Positions 43,101 through 51,200 of a DNA stretch of 64,000 nucleotides are shown here, in pieces. The translations under genes and the position numbers were made by a program. Numbering within the stretch: the first letter of the stretch is position 1; each line of letters starts with the position of its first letter. The notes below the pieces were generated by a model, which was not told where the DNA came from, did no database searches, and worked only from the letters and a program-made list of their open reading frames with translations. This DNA is from Todiramphus chloris collaris (lineage: Eukaryota; Chordata; Aves; Coraciiformes; Alcedinidae): positions 6,457,441 through 6,521,440 of the forward strand of contig JANVCC010000130.1 in the NCBI GenBank assembly GCA_025345505.1, written 5' to 3'.

Positions 43101-45137
43101 ATCTTGGTGTCTTATCCAGTGTTCATCACAATCCCTGTTTTCTCATAGCCAGGTTCATTGAAGACCTTTCCATAATACCATACTTAGCATCCTCCTGATG
43201 TCAACTTCCCCACCACCACTTCCTGAAATCTGTGACTTTCTTGCTACTTACTCTTATCCCCTCTTCTTTCACAACTAGATGCCTTATCTTCATCCACACC
43301 CTGCTCTTTGATCTACATACCAGTTCCCCCTTCATGCTGTTAAACTTTTTCAGTAGAGGTCCTTCCATTAAGGTTAGATCTCAAAATATATGCAACAAGT
43401 ATTTTTCTAACTGGAGCAAATTTTCCAGTTTTCATCAAAGAAAGAGTTCATACTACTGGTACCTAAAGCATTCTCCAGTATATGGTGTGGGGGGGAGGGG
43501 GAAGAACATTATATAGTCATGTAATTATGTAGCATGATGTAAATTCCCTGTGATTCAGTGACAAGGCTTTTTCTGCTTTGCCAATAACAGTAGATAACTC
43601 CTGTCTAGTGCAAAGGTTTTATTTTACTTCATGATATTTTGACATGAAGCAATTTTAATGTCACTAACATCATTAGGAACTGAAAACAAAACTAAACACA
43701 AGAACACATCAGGACCAATTCTAATAATTTAAGTTGTTCCAGCCTAAGAGATCCCTCTTTAGGCTTCTAGCATACTTAGCACAGCTTTCCCAATAGACCT
43801 GGTTAAACATACAATTCCAAAATCCTGCAATTCAACTATTTTGATATTGCCTAGCAAAGAACTAAGAGTGAAAATGAAACTGTACTCATGCATATTACTT
43901 TGAGAACTGTTTGCCTTCTAATTTGTACATGGGTTATGTTAATTCAGCACTATGAACTTGCATCCTGTTCCATAGAATACCTGAATATTAAAATTGCATA
44001 TATGTTTTCTGAAAAGCACTTGTATTCCATTTCAGCCCCTCAAAATTAAACATGTAATCACAGGAGAAGAAAACTATATTACAATCCAATTTAAACAGAT
44101 AAAAATCTTCCAGGAGTATGAAATTAAAACATCAATATGATATCTAATAAATTAAAACCTTTCCTCACCAGACCAAGGACCCGCAGAGATCAGTGCTGCA
44201 AAAATATTTTAAATCCAAATAAAATTGCACTCCAGATATTAACCTTCATGATTACGTGCACACCGTGACAGTGTATTCCATTATACAGTCATTTTGTCAA
44301 GAGTCTCTATTTTCAAAATTAATTTTAAAAAATGTGGTTTGTGGTAAGCATATGCCAACTGGCCAATAGCTTATGTTCAAAAAGTTCCAGCCTTTCATTC
44401 CATGCTCAACATTGCAAATATGGTGTTTCATATGCCTATTATAAAGCATCTTCACTTCTTTGTCATGCAGTATGCTAAGTTTCCTTGAACTCTTATTTTA
44501 TACCTCTGAAATTCAGCAGCAACGCTTCATGCCTAAAGACACCACTTTTTAGTGTTTTGTGGGTATCGCAAACTTTCTAGGCAAAGCATTTTCTATTTCA
44601 ACAGTAAATTGGTTTTAAAAACAGAAAATGATGGGTAATTCAGCAATACCATGTTCCCTCCTGCCTTCCCCAGATGGTCACTAACCATTTTTTGAATATG
44701 AGCACTCAGGACTGCTGTGCTTAACTACCACCCAGGTGTTGTATTTCATGTGAAAGTTTAGAACACAGATAAATACTTAAAACACTACCATGTTCCCATC
44801 TGTCTCGCCCTGATTCAGTGTGCTTAATTATACTAATTTAAGTGTCTTGCTGCATTTGACTCTCAGTGAAAACAACAATGAAATGACCAAAATGTCAATT
44901 TCAAGTAGTTGCATAAGAAAAAAGTCCAGGAAGAGAACCAAGTTTGAGATGTATTAAGTACCAAGAATGTACTGAAGGAATGCTAACCTCTTTATTGAAT
45001 TCAGCCATTGACAGTTGTAACATCATCAGCATGCAGTCTGCTCCACATACAGTAGTCCTTTCAGAGTTTGAAAATAAAGGCCATTGTCTTCTGAAACACT
45101 TGATCAAGTTTAAAACTTTTTGCTGGAAAGCAGTCAT
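864..45137 (-). CDS. PARPBP: PARP1-binding protein (PARI), ten coding exons, complete
   Basis: PARPBP/PARI restrains homologous recombination. It is recruited to PCNA at replication forks, disrupts RAD51 filaments and binds PARP1. The coding sequence is the join, in transcript order, of 45137-44988, 40936-40706, 38997-38890, 37383-37213, 33745-33591, 19918-19735, 16779-16601, 12282-12201, 1986-1842 and 1198-864. These total 1740 nt (579 codons plus TAA), the same length as the human protein as I recall it. All nine introns are GT-AG and the phases agree throughout. Human-like blocks include [11 protein letters not shown] (near residue 25), [13 protein letters not shown] (about 105), [20 protein letters not shown] (about 192), [13 protein letters not shown] (about 221), [20 protein letters not shown] (about 295), [24 protein letters not shown] (about 340) and QAKLTHFF (570-577), a canonical PIP box. 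The N-terminal part resembles a UvrD/Srs2-like helicase fold without its ATPase motifs, and the last ~170 residues are basic and probably disordered. It shares a promoter with NUP37 and is convergent with PMCH. Confidence 0.97.
1199..1841 (-). other. PARPBP intron 10
   Basis: This 643-bp AT-rich intron has canonical GTATGC...CATGACAG ends. I see no repeat or gene in it. Confidence 0.85.
1842..1986 (-). CDS. PARPBP: PARPBP exon 10
   Basis: This exon is 145 nt, with acceptor GCTATTTGCAG|ATG and donor GTCACAG|GTATGC; it leaves one base into a codon. It encodes [20 protein letters not shown] and then a poorly conserved, lysine- and serine-rich stretch. Human has [17 protein letters not shown]. 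Phase matches exon 11, where G|AA gives Glu, as in human SEGVNPS against TEGMNSC here. Confidence 0.92.
2775..2801. repeat. A12-T15 homopolymer junction
   Basis: A run of 12 A is directly followed by 15 T, making a perfect A/T palindrome in PARPBP intron 9. It is a simple low-complexity tract. Confidence 0.85.
9975..10246 (-). mobile_element. CR1 LINE 3' fragment
   Basis: The + strand carries the reverse complement of a CR1 3' end. It starts at the tail (CATAGAATGG) and passes through CTGGAAGGGAC, CACTAGACCAGGTTGCTCAA, GAACACTTCCAGTG and CTTCTTCCT. About 270 bp remain of a multi-kb element. This 5' truncation is normal for CR1. It lies in PARPBP intron 9 in the same orientation as the gene. 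Confidence 0.92.
11905..12032 (-). mobile_element. Old short CR1 3' fragment
   Basis: AGAATGGTAGGGGTTGAAAG, CCCAACCCCCCTGCC and a diverged GTTCAGGTTGCACAAGAAC match the reverse complement of a CR1 tail. It is shorter and more diverged than the copy at 9975. It lies about 170 bp from PARPBP exon 9. Confidence 0.75.
12201..12282 (-). CDS. PARPBP: PARPBP exon 9
   Basis: This short exon is 82 nt, with acceptor CTTTTTACTGTAG|ATC (its first base completes AGA, Arg) and donor ATTAAG|GTACTG. It encodes [20 protein letters not shown] and MDEKKIK, matching human SPTQVNNSIKPLRERICVS and MQEKKIK. It is too short to stand out as an open frame; homology and phase agree. Confidence 0.93.
12948..13260 (-). 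other. Unassigned open segment in PARPBP intron 8 (possible alternative exon or fossil)
   Basis: A pyrimidine-rich acceptor-like site (TTTCCTTCTATTTAAG|GAA near 13245) is followed on the - strand by a ~94-codon open stretch. It ends at TAA 12950-12948, which overlaps an AATAAA (12952-12947). Residues include [19 protein letters not shown] and [21 protein letters not shown] recognise no family. If spliced from exon 8 the phase would enter a different frame and add only [20 protein letters not shown] plus two residues before a stop. It is either a rarely used terminal exon or chance. Confidence 0.25.
14186..14237. repeat. Short tandem duplication, 32-bp period
   Basis: AAAACAATAACTACCAT occurs at 14186-14202 and again at 14218-14234, followed by GTG and ATG respectively. 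This is a recent-looking local duplication in PARPBP intron 8. Confidence 0.7.
14600..14688. repeat. G/T-rich (GGTT)n / (TTTG)n tract
   Basis: Five consecutive GGTT units are embedded in TTTG and TGGG repeats. Both strands stay open through it, but this is only simple-sequence composition. Confidence 0.8.
16601..16779 (-). CDS. PARPBP: PARPBP exon 8
   Basis: This exon is 179 nt, phase 0 in, with acceptor TTTTCTTTCAG|CCC and donor CTCTTCAG|GTGAGT; it leaves two bases into an Arg codon. It encodes [41 protein letters not shown] and TSILTLF. Human has [41 protein letters not shown] and TSILTLF. Confidence 0.96.
16780..19734 (-). other. PARPBP intron 7
   Basis: This 3-kb intron is mostly featureless AT-rich sequence. 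A 116-nt exon-like segment (19336-19221, - strand) has a good acceptor (CTCTTTTAG|TGT) and a weak donor (CAG|GTTATT). Its length is not a multiple of three and human PARPBP has nothing there, so inclusion would shift the frame. Confidence 0.8.
19735..19918 (-). CDS. PARPBP: PARPBP exon 7
   Basis: This exon is 184 nt, with acceptor CCTATTTTCAG|AAT; the first base completes the AGA codon begun in exon 6. The donor is GCACGG|GTAATG, phase 0. It encodes [50 protein letters not shown] and ends TGVSPAR. Human has IAGGQILSVIKMQLIKGQNS, RDPFCKAIEEVAQDLDLRIK and SPAR. Confidence 0.96.
20791..20912. repeat. A-rich low-complexity tract with interspersed C
   Basis: About 120 bp of A-runs broken by CC, CAC and ACACAC. 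On the transcribed - strand this is a T/G-rich run within PARPBP intron 6. Confidence 0.8.
22278..22408. repeat. A-rich (AAT)n tract and nearby T21 run
   Basis: An A-rich stretch containing (AAT)5 at about 22278-22328 is followed 60 bp later by T21 at 22388-22408. Both are simple sequence in PARPBP intron 6. Confidence 0.8.
27931..27965. repeat. 14-bp stem inverted repeat
   Basis: CTTAAGATATCACA (27931-27944) pairs with TGTGATGTCTTAAG (27952-27965) over a 7-nt loop, with one G-T wobble. It lies in PARPBP intron 6 and is too short for a typical microRNA precursor. Confidence 0.6.
28976..30061 (+). mobile_element. Internally deleted CR1 LINE (endonuclease piece plus 3' end)
   Basis: The first part (28976-29330) encodes a degenerate CR1 ORF2 endonuclease region ending [15 protein letters not shown], where CR1 family proteins have SLGCSDHEMVEF.IL. 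An A-run near 29099-29117 sits within this segment. The sequence then jumps to the ORF2 C-terminal region (GCCAACAGTATCCTTGGCTG, CCAGTTTTGGGCCCCC, CAGTACCTACAAGG) and finishes with the CR1 tail (CTTCCAACCTG, ATTCTATGATCTTA at 30061). Most of the reverse transcriptase is missing and the frames are broken. It lies antisense to PARPBP in intron 6. Confidence 0.88.
33591..33745 (-). CDS. PARPBP: PARPBP exon 6
   Basis: This exon is 155 nt, with acceptor CTCCTATTAG|ATG and donor CCAAG|GTAATA; it leaves two bases into a codon. It encodes [37 protein letters not shown] and [10 protein letters not shown], matching human [37 protein letters not shown] and DEILGEIPNP. No single-frame reading longer than the exon marks it, so it is easily missed by ORF scanning. 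Confidence 0.95.
35221..35272. repeat. T/G-rich low-complexity tract
   Basis: GTTTG, TTGTTT and TTGTTG units form a 50-bp simple-sequence run in PARPBP intron 5. Confidence 0.7.
35680..36730 (+). mobile_element. Solo LTR of an avian endogenous retrovirus (ERVL-like, fossil)
   Basis: This is about 1.05 kb of locally GC-rich sequence in AT-rich intron 5 of PARPBP. Its order matches a repetitive LTR type I know from many birds: GGCTTCTGTGAGAAGCTGCT, GAGCCAATGCTAGCCAGCTC, internal short repeats of the form CTGCAGCCC...GGAGCAG, CTCTGATTTGATTTGCAATA, and the terminus CCTGGCATCCAGCCAGGGTC AACCCAC. No internal gag, pol or env region flanks it, so it is a solo LTR. It is well diverged and therefore old. 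The left edge is uncertain by some tens of bases and no clear target-site duplication was seen. The family name is from memory and unchecked. The open stretches inside it are not genes. Confidence 0.8.
37213..37383 (-). CDS. PARPBP: PARPBP exon 5 (highly conserved block)
   Basis: This exon is 171 nt, phase 0 on both sides, with acceptor TTCTTACACAG|GTG and donor TTTCCTG|GTATGT. It encodes 57 residues including [39 protein letters not shown] and KRMSIFL. Human has YLNLLVNSKNDLAVAYILN, IPDRGLGREAFTDLKHAARE and KQMSIFL. This is among the best conserved stretches of the gene. Confidence 0.96.
37384..38889 (-). other. PARPBP intron 4
   Basis: A 1.5-kb AT-rich intron bounded by GTAAGA and ACACAG. 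I see nothing in it. Confidence 0.85.
38890..38997 (-). CDS. PARPBP: PARPBP exon 4
   Basis: This exon is 108 nt, phase 0 on both sides, with acceptor TTTATTAAAG|GTT and donor AGGAAG|GTAAGA. It encodes VQLLEFISG followed by a variable serine/threonine/asparagine-rich linker ending [10 protein letters not shown]. Human has SQLLDFLSG followed by an equally variable linker. It is the least conserved part of the N-terminal half, so recognition rests on the anchoring LLEF.SG and the splice phase. Confidence 0.88.
38998..40705 (-). other. PARPBP intron 3
   Basis: A 1.7-kb intron containing the old CR1 fragment at 39498-39655 and otherwise featureless. Confidence 0.85.
39498..39655 (-). mobile_element. 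Old CR1 3' fragment
   Basis: GGAGACCATCTAGTACAAAC, GACCAAGTTGCTCAG and CTCTCTGGGCAACTTGCTCC are diverged versions of the reverse-complement CR1 tail region. The fragment lies in PARPBP intron 3. Its high divergence suggests an old insertion. Confidence 0.75.
40706..40936 (-). CDS. PARPBP: PARPBP exon 3
   Basis: This exon is 231 nt, phase 0 on both sides, with acceptor TTCTATTAG|CAC and donor CCCCT|GTAAGT. It encodes 77 residues from [19 protein letters not shown] through [15 protein letters not shown] to EDESIAP. The human counterpart reads [19 protein letters not shown] and [15 protein letters not shown]. Confidence 0.95.
40937..44987 (-). other. PARPBP intron 2
   Basis: A 4.05-kb intron. 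I see no repeat or gene beyond short A-runs and a GGGGGG patch near 43490. Confidence 0.85.
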
Positions 45138-45140
45138 TAT
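44988..45140 (-). CDS. PARPBP: PARPBP exon 2, first coding exon (ATG at 45137-45135)
   Basis: The acceptor is TTTTCTACTCTAG|ATA and the donor AAAGAG|GTTAGC. Three bases of 5' UTR precede the ATG. It encodes 50 residues beginning [18 protein letters not shown] and including [13 protein letters not shown] and [11 protein letters not shown], matching the human N terminus (MAVFNQK...NSERTTLCGADSM...LQLSMAENNKQ). Bases 45138-45140 are untranslated; the exon leaves in phase 0. Confidence 0.95.
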
Positions 45141-46239
45141 CTAGAGTAGAAAATAGAAATGATTAAGAGAAATAAAAATTAATATAACTCTACAAGACAC
45201 CTATGCATATCTTCACCTCCCAATAAGCTGTGCAAATCCTGTTGTATCTTCTTGCAGATCAAATTCTTAGAATAAACTCTTCCAATAAACCAAACATCTA
45301 GTAAGACTCACCTCACTATGACAGAGCAACTATGAAGATAGTGCTTATGTATGACAAGCCTTCATGAAGGCCACATACTCTCCTTGTATGTTATGCCAAC
45401 ATAAAAGAACAAACATTATTGCAAATATTAGTCTTTTGTCTCTGAAAGCATACAGTCTGAACGCCAGTGTTTTCTGTGCTATCCATAATCACTATACATT
45501 CAGACCAGTACCTACAAAAACGTTTTAAACCTGGAAACAGATTTAAATGTTTCTAAGACTTACTAACAATGGTATCTCTAAATGCCTTTATAACCTATAT
45601 AATCCTTTTTTTTCTTCCATGTGCAATTATCTCCCCTATTTCCTTCAGCAATGGTTTTCAGTATCAGTTTTGATTTTGACTATGTTATGCTTTGGTCTTT
45701 TTCACCTGTTTGCATTTTTCAAGGCACAAGGTGCAGAAAAACCTTATAAAAAACCTTTCTTCTTTTAACTTGTTCTTTCCTGAAACACAGTTCCATAACA
45801 CTACAGTAACAAGACAGGAGCAAGAGCCTTACCATTTACTTTTAGAACACAAACCCGACCTTTTCTCTTATTCCACCTAGCCAAGACACACTCCACAGTG
45901 TTTTACCGGTGATGGGAATGAAGAGTGGAAGGGGAGGTGGGAAAACAGGAAACATCAGGTAACAAGCTGAGAGCAACTGTAATTACTCTTCAAAATGTTT
46001 GAAGGGGACAACCTGCTTTATCATTTTACATTGACATGAACAAAACACGTGGGCCATGGAGGATGAAACACATGGGCAGGTCCAAGTCAGTGTCAGGCAG
46101 GCAAAAATTTCTCCAGATGTGCTTTCCCCTCCCCCCCAGGTGTTTCCAAGGAACAAGAACCTGTCACTCAGAAAGAGCGCTCAGCGAAACAACCTAAACG
46201 AGTAAAAAAAACCTGAGGAAAAACCCCCAAGACCTACAC
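45141..46239 (-). other. PARPBP intron 1 (5' boundary unverified)
   Basis: AT-rich sequence between the first coding exon and the CpG island. The spliced-in non-coding exon 1 should lie in the island; the exact boundary is not determined. Confidence 0.65.
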
Positions 46240-46985
46240 CTTAAGGACGACGCTACCCCTACCGCCACCCTCACCCCGCTCCCCCCGGCTGGACGCTCCC
46301 GGCTCTGCCTGCCCCAGGGCGCCCCTCACCGCGCTCCAGCCTCACGCAGCTCCCCGGTCTCCGGCGCAACGCGAAGCCGCGGCACCGCTGACTCTCCGGG
46401 AGAGGCACGGCAGCCCCTGCCACCCCCCAGTCCCAGCGGCAGATGGGCTGGAGCGCTCCTGCTTTTCCCCCAGAGCTACCTGGGGAAAGAACAGCGCAGC
46501 TAACGCGGCCGGATGACCACAGCGTGCAACAGCCCTCCTTGGGGCCAGTTTGATTTTAAATCCTTCCCAGCTGCCCAATTAGCGAGCGGGCGCCCCTGCC
46601 CCGGAAGCACAAAGTTGGTGCCTCTGGGCTGGGAGGTGCTGCTCGCGTTCGGCGGGAGAGGCGCTTGCGGTGCTGGCGGGTCGTTTAGGGCCGCGGAGGT
46701 GCGTGTGAGGCTGGGGGACGGGGGTGGTCGCTCTACGGGGTGAGGGGGGCGACTTAGAGCTTCGGCCGGTGGGACCCAGGAGCCGGGCTGGCCTAGCTGC
46801 TGTGCGGAGGGGCTGGGTCCTCGCCCCTGCCTGAGAACCGGTACCGCTCTAGGGCCGGGACAGCGTTAGGCAGCCCCGCTCCGGAGTGGCAGCTGGGCCC
46901 TGAAGGGAGAAGAAAGCAGGGGGAGATTAAAGGAGGAGGAGGAGGAAGAGGAAGGCAATGGGCACCCACAAGGCTCAGTCGCCCG
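46240..46985. promoter_or_regulatory. CpG island, bidirectional PARPBP/NUP37 promoter
   Basis: This is the only long GC-rich, CpG-rich stretch in the window. It lies between the divergent first coding exons of PARPBP (45140, -) and NUP37 (48041, +). Both genes need an upstream non-coding first exon, which should lie here. Visible motifs are CCAAT (46575-46579), an ETS-type CCGGAAG (46601-46607), an E2F-like GGCGGGA (46651-46657) and TTTAAA (46555-46560). E2F/CHR-type control would suit a replication-fork factor, but that is inference. Possible exon-1 donors are CCCCAG|GTAGCT on - (exon end 46480) and GGAG|GTGCGT on + near 46697; neither is verified. No TATA box is obvious. Confidence 0.8.
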
Positions 46986-48040
46986 AATTGTATTTCCGAA
47001 ATGAATGAAGATAATAGTATTTTTGGTATTTTTCACTTTGAGCTAGTCTGGTGGCTTGTGGGAAGCCTTAAAGGAAGAAAACTGCATAGAGAGTTAAAAT
47101 TTGTATGTGGCCTTAGGAGTAGAGCTACGCAGGTTATGTGGCCAAAATATTGATGTTAATGTGGTGATTTGTTGTACTGACAAATCAGCATTGCAACTAT
47201 GGAGAGCTTCTTTGCACCTCAGTGATGCCCATGCCCAACTTGGGTGGTTCCCAAGCAAAATACGCTTGGACGCTGAGACCACATTGGTAACAGTCAAAGA
47301 TCTGAGATTTAAAGCTGGCTTTCCATGTGGTGTGTAATTAAAGGTCTGATTTCCAAAAATGGCTTAAATTACTGTCAAATCTGTATTAGGGATAAAAAGA
47401 ATGATTCTGGAGTCAGTTGTGTATCTTGGCCTCTTGTGTTGTAGTACAGGATCCTGGTTTTTTTGGGGTGTTTTTTTTTTTTTTTTGGTATGTTCTGTTG
47501 TGTTTTTAAATTGTTTTAATACAGTACAGTATAACTTCTTTGGCACACAGTGGGGTAGGTGCTCTGTCTGCAGCTGGGGTGGCTTAAGTCATGGAAACCA
47601 TGTTTAAATATTATGTATGATTTTGTATGACTTAAAATTTTGCATCCTTGATTAACTCTTCTTTTAGTTAGATGCATACAAGTCTTTAAAGAGGTACACA
47701 AGCAAAGACAATTTCAAGGTAACAATGTATCATTTCTTACCATTTGGCTGAAAATTCTGTATGGGACTTCTACAGTGTGTACAGTTACCTAGTTTCTTGT
47801 CTTGGGTAGCCACCAGTAGTATAAAATCTGTGGTTATTGCTGCAGAGACAGCTTTGTAAGTATGCTAGTTAAGCTTTTGATTGATGAAATTACATGCTAC
47901 TCCTAAAAATACTGAGCTTCAGTACATCTTCTGTGTTTTTAAATATGACATTAGAAGAAATTTTCTTGTGCCACGAATACCTTTTACATTTTTTCTTCAT
48001 GCAAATAAATAATGCTTGCTTCTATAAACTTTCTATGTAG
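46986..48040 (+). other. NUP37 intron 1 (5' boundary unverified)
   Basis: About 1 kb between the CpG island and the first coding exon. A T-rich run lies at 47458-47487. A stretch open on both strands at about 47100-47337 resembles no family I know. Confidence 0.65.
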
Positions 48041-48260
48041 GAATATAGATTTTCATCCTGGAGAAGACCTCACTTCTGTGATACCTTGACTTAGTCCACT
48101 GAAAATGAAGCAAGATTCTACTAGAAACACTACATACACTGTGGATTGTGAAGATTATGTGCACGTGGTAAAATTCAATCCATTTGATAGTGGAGATGCA
48201 TGCTCCCTCATTGCATATGGTGGCAACAATTGTGTAGTTGTTGGGACATGCAGATTTCAG
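48041..48260 (+). CDS. NUP37: NUP37 exon 2, first coding exon (ATG at 48105)
   Basis: The acceptor is ACTTTCTATGTAG|GAA and the donor TTTCAG|GTTAGT. Bases 48041-48104 are 5' UTR. The 52 codons encode MKQDSTRNTTYTVDCEDYVH to VVVGTCRFQ, against human MKQDASRNAAYTVDCEDYVH to VVIGTCTFQ. The start is fixed by this match to the human N terminus. Confidence 0.96.
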
Positions 48261-51200
48261 GTTAGTTTATGTTATTGTTGATTTTATTAGTTGCTTCCTG
48301 AAACTTACTTTGCCAGCAACTCAGAGACCCCAGTCTCTTTCCTGTAATGGAAACCTCCCCATGTAATCAGGGGAGGATTTTTCTTGGTTAAGACATTGTT
48401 TGAGATTTTTGTTCTTCCAGAAAATTATGTGTGTATATACATATGTATATAAAATATATACTGCTATAAATTGCCATCTGGCTGGTATAAAGTTACTTTT
48501 TTTTAGAGTTGTGGAATGGTTTGGGTTGGAAGGAGCCTTAAAGATCATCTAGTCCAACCACCCTGCCCTAGGCAGGGTCACCTTCCACTAGACCAGGTTG
48601 CTCAAAGTCCCATCCAACCTGGCATTGAACACTTCCAGGTACAGAGCATCCTCAGCTTCTCTGGGCAACCTGTTCCAGTGTCTCACCACTCTTCATAGTA
48701 AAGAGTTTCTTCCCGATATCTAATGGAAACCTATGCTCTTTCAGTTTAAAAGTGCTACCTCTCATCCAATCACTGCACTCCCTGAATAGACTGCAAAGAA
48801 AAAAGAAAGATTAATGTCATTTAATATCTCTTAGTAAAGTTGGTGACTGCTATCTGAGAACTTAAGTGCACAACTTTGGAAATAAATGACTTAATATTTT
48901 CTGTATGTTAGTCTTTACCATCACAGGGTAATTTGCTCCTTTTTTTTTGCACAGTTGTATTTCATTCTATGTATATTTGCTGTTTGGATTCAGTTATCTT
49001 CTAAAGCTTTGAACTAGCCTGTGAAACACCAAAGATTACAAGTACTTTCAACTTTACAACTAAAGTGTTTGTGTTAATTTTATAGATATTTTATCCATAC
49101 TTATTTTAAGGAAGGACTGTAGAAATAATTACCTAATTCACTTTTTTTGCTTTCCCAATTGTTTTTATGGTAGTTTTCTCACAGACAGTTGCAAACAGTA
49201 AAATGTTTTCTTACCTTGAAATTATTTAGTCATTGTATTACGAAAGTTTTGAAAATGTAAAATACTGCATACTATATATTTTTGTACTGTATAAGATTTT
49301 AATTATGGTTAGTTTGTTTTTTCTTGCCTAGATGCTTGAGAATCAATAGGAGACAAGTATTATCTTTGGAATCTATTTTTAAGCTTTTTTTTTTCTTCAA
49401 CTTCTCTATAACAGTATTATTTTTGTACTTCAATATGAATAATGGCATAACTGGTCTTTTTCTTATTATAATTATTTCCCAAAGGCTTACCGTTGGAGGA
49501 TTTTCTTAAAAAGCACCTAGCGATGACCACAAAAACCTCTTCTCATCTGTAATGTCCTCTGTCTTGCTTCTGGTGTATGCTTTTTAAAGCAGAATTGCAA
49601 CACAGAAAATTTTGTAGAAATATCCTTCGAGATGGTCCATTAGATGTTTTGAAAACTTTTAACTGTATTTTTAGAGGTTAACTGACTGATGGAGTCTATA
49701 ACCCCAACTCTTGTTTCACCTTTCCCACTATCCAGTGTGCTCACAAGTGGGCAGAATACTCAAGTTAGTAATTTTGGTTATGTTAGATGACAGAGTTACC
49801 TTTCTAGTTCCTGCTGTTTGAAGAATGTTGTTCTAGAAGTGCTAGTGTTCTTGCCATAGCACAAAAACAGCTTGGAGAGAAGATAGCTTAAATGACACGC
49901 TTGCTTTTGTTCCCCTTGTTCCTTTTCATTGCAGCATGTACTTTTTTACCATGCTGTTATAAATGGCTTCAGATGTATCTGTGTAGATACTACATGTACG
50001 AAGAATGGGCTCACTGTCTTTGTAGCTCAGTTTTGATTTTTTTTTTGTGCTCTTCATTGGCCTCTGGCTTGAGATACACAAGTGCTTAAAAATACATCAA
50101 CTGATTGCAGTCTCAAGTTAATACTTCCTTTATGTTCTGGGTTTTCACTTTGAAAGTGTTCCGATCTAAAAAAAGGTCACATACATGTAATTTTGAAAGC
50201 CTTTAAATTTAGTGTCAGTCTGAATTCTTAGAAGTCATCGAGATGTTCTTCTAGATTAGCTAACTGCAATATTTCTACAGGAGGAGGATGCAGAAGTGGA
50301 AGGCATGCAATATAAGACCCTAAGAACATTTCATCACGGAATCAGAGTTGATGCCATAGCATGGAGTCCAGAAACTAGACTTGATGCTTTACCTCCCCAG
50401 ATAAGGTATTTATAAGGTATAAATGAATAAGTACAATGAATCTTTGTCTCTAATCTGTTTTCCCTAACTCTGTGATATTGGAATAAGTGTAAAACCTACG
50501 AGTGAAATCCAGCTCTTTAGGAATCACTGACAAAGTCTCTGAATGCTTCCGTGAAACAACGTTTTCAATCTTAGAGTCATTCTTTTTTGTTGTGGTTTTT
50601 TTTTGTTGTTGTTTTGTGTTTTTTTTTCTACTACTTGTGCCCTTTTTCCCTCCACCCTGTGAACTAGCAGTAAATTTTTTTTTTTTCCTTTTCATTATTC
50701 TTAATGGACCTAAAATGTAGTTAGTTCTTTCTTGTACATCTGTGAAGAAATTCTTTGGAGAACTTTACGAAGGATGAAATTATTATAATGGCCTGCTAGA
50801 GAAAGCTGTTTGCAATGGTCTGCATAGTATGAGCTGTGTTTAGGAGCAGATCAAACGCTATTTGTGAGACCCATTGGGGTATAAATCTAGAAAGATAGTT
50901 CACTGTTAAATATGCACTTAAGAATTAAAATGTTCTCAGTAGCTTGTAACGGTTTTCAAAATGATGATGGTTGCTTACGGCTGCATTTTTCTACAGTTTC
51001 TTGTTTAAAATGTTAGAAATCCATTTATGAATTTGTTTCAGTATTTTAAAACGCTGATAATGAGGGTTCCTTTTTTGTGATCTACCACTTAACTGCCACT
51101 GAAACTTCCCATGGAAGAAGTTAAGTGAGATACTTCAGATAATTGGTTCAGATTTAGCTTGTCTTGCATTTCTTTCCATGAAAAAGTATTCTTGGGACTT

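Noticed and set aside
46342-46743. Open frames of 76-78 codons on both strands in the CpG island
   Set aside because: GC-rich sequence lacks stop codons by composition. The region is the promoter and holds no recognisable protein.
47094-47337. 78-codon + frame and 67-codon - frame in NUP37 intron 1
   Set aside because: Open on both strands, with no known family, no strong splice sites at its edges and no place in NUP37. Probably chance.
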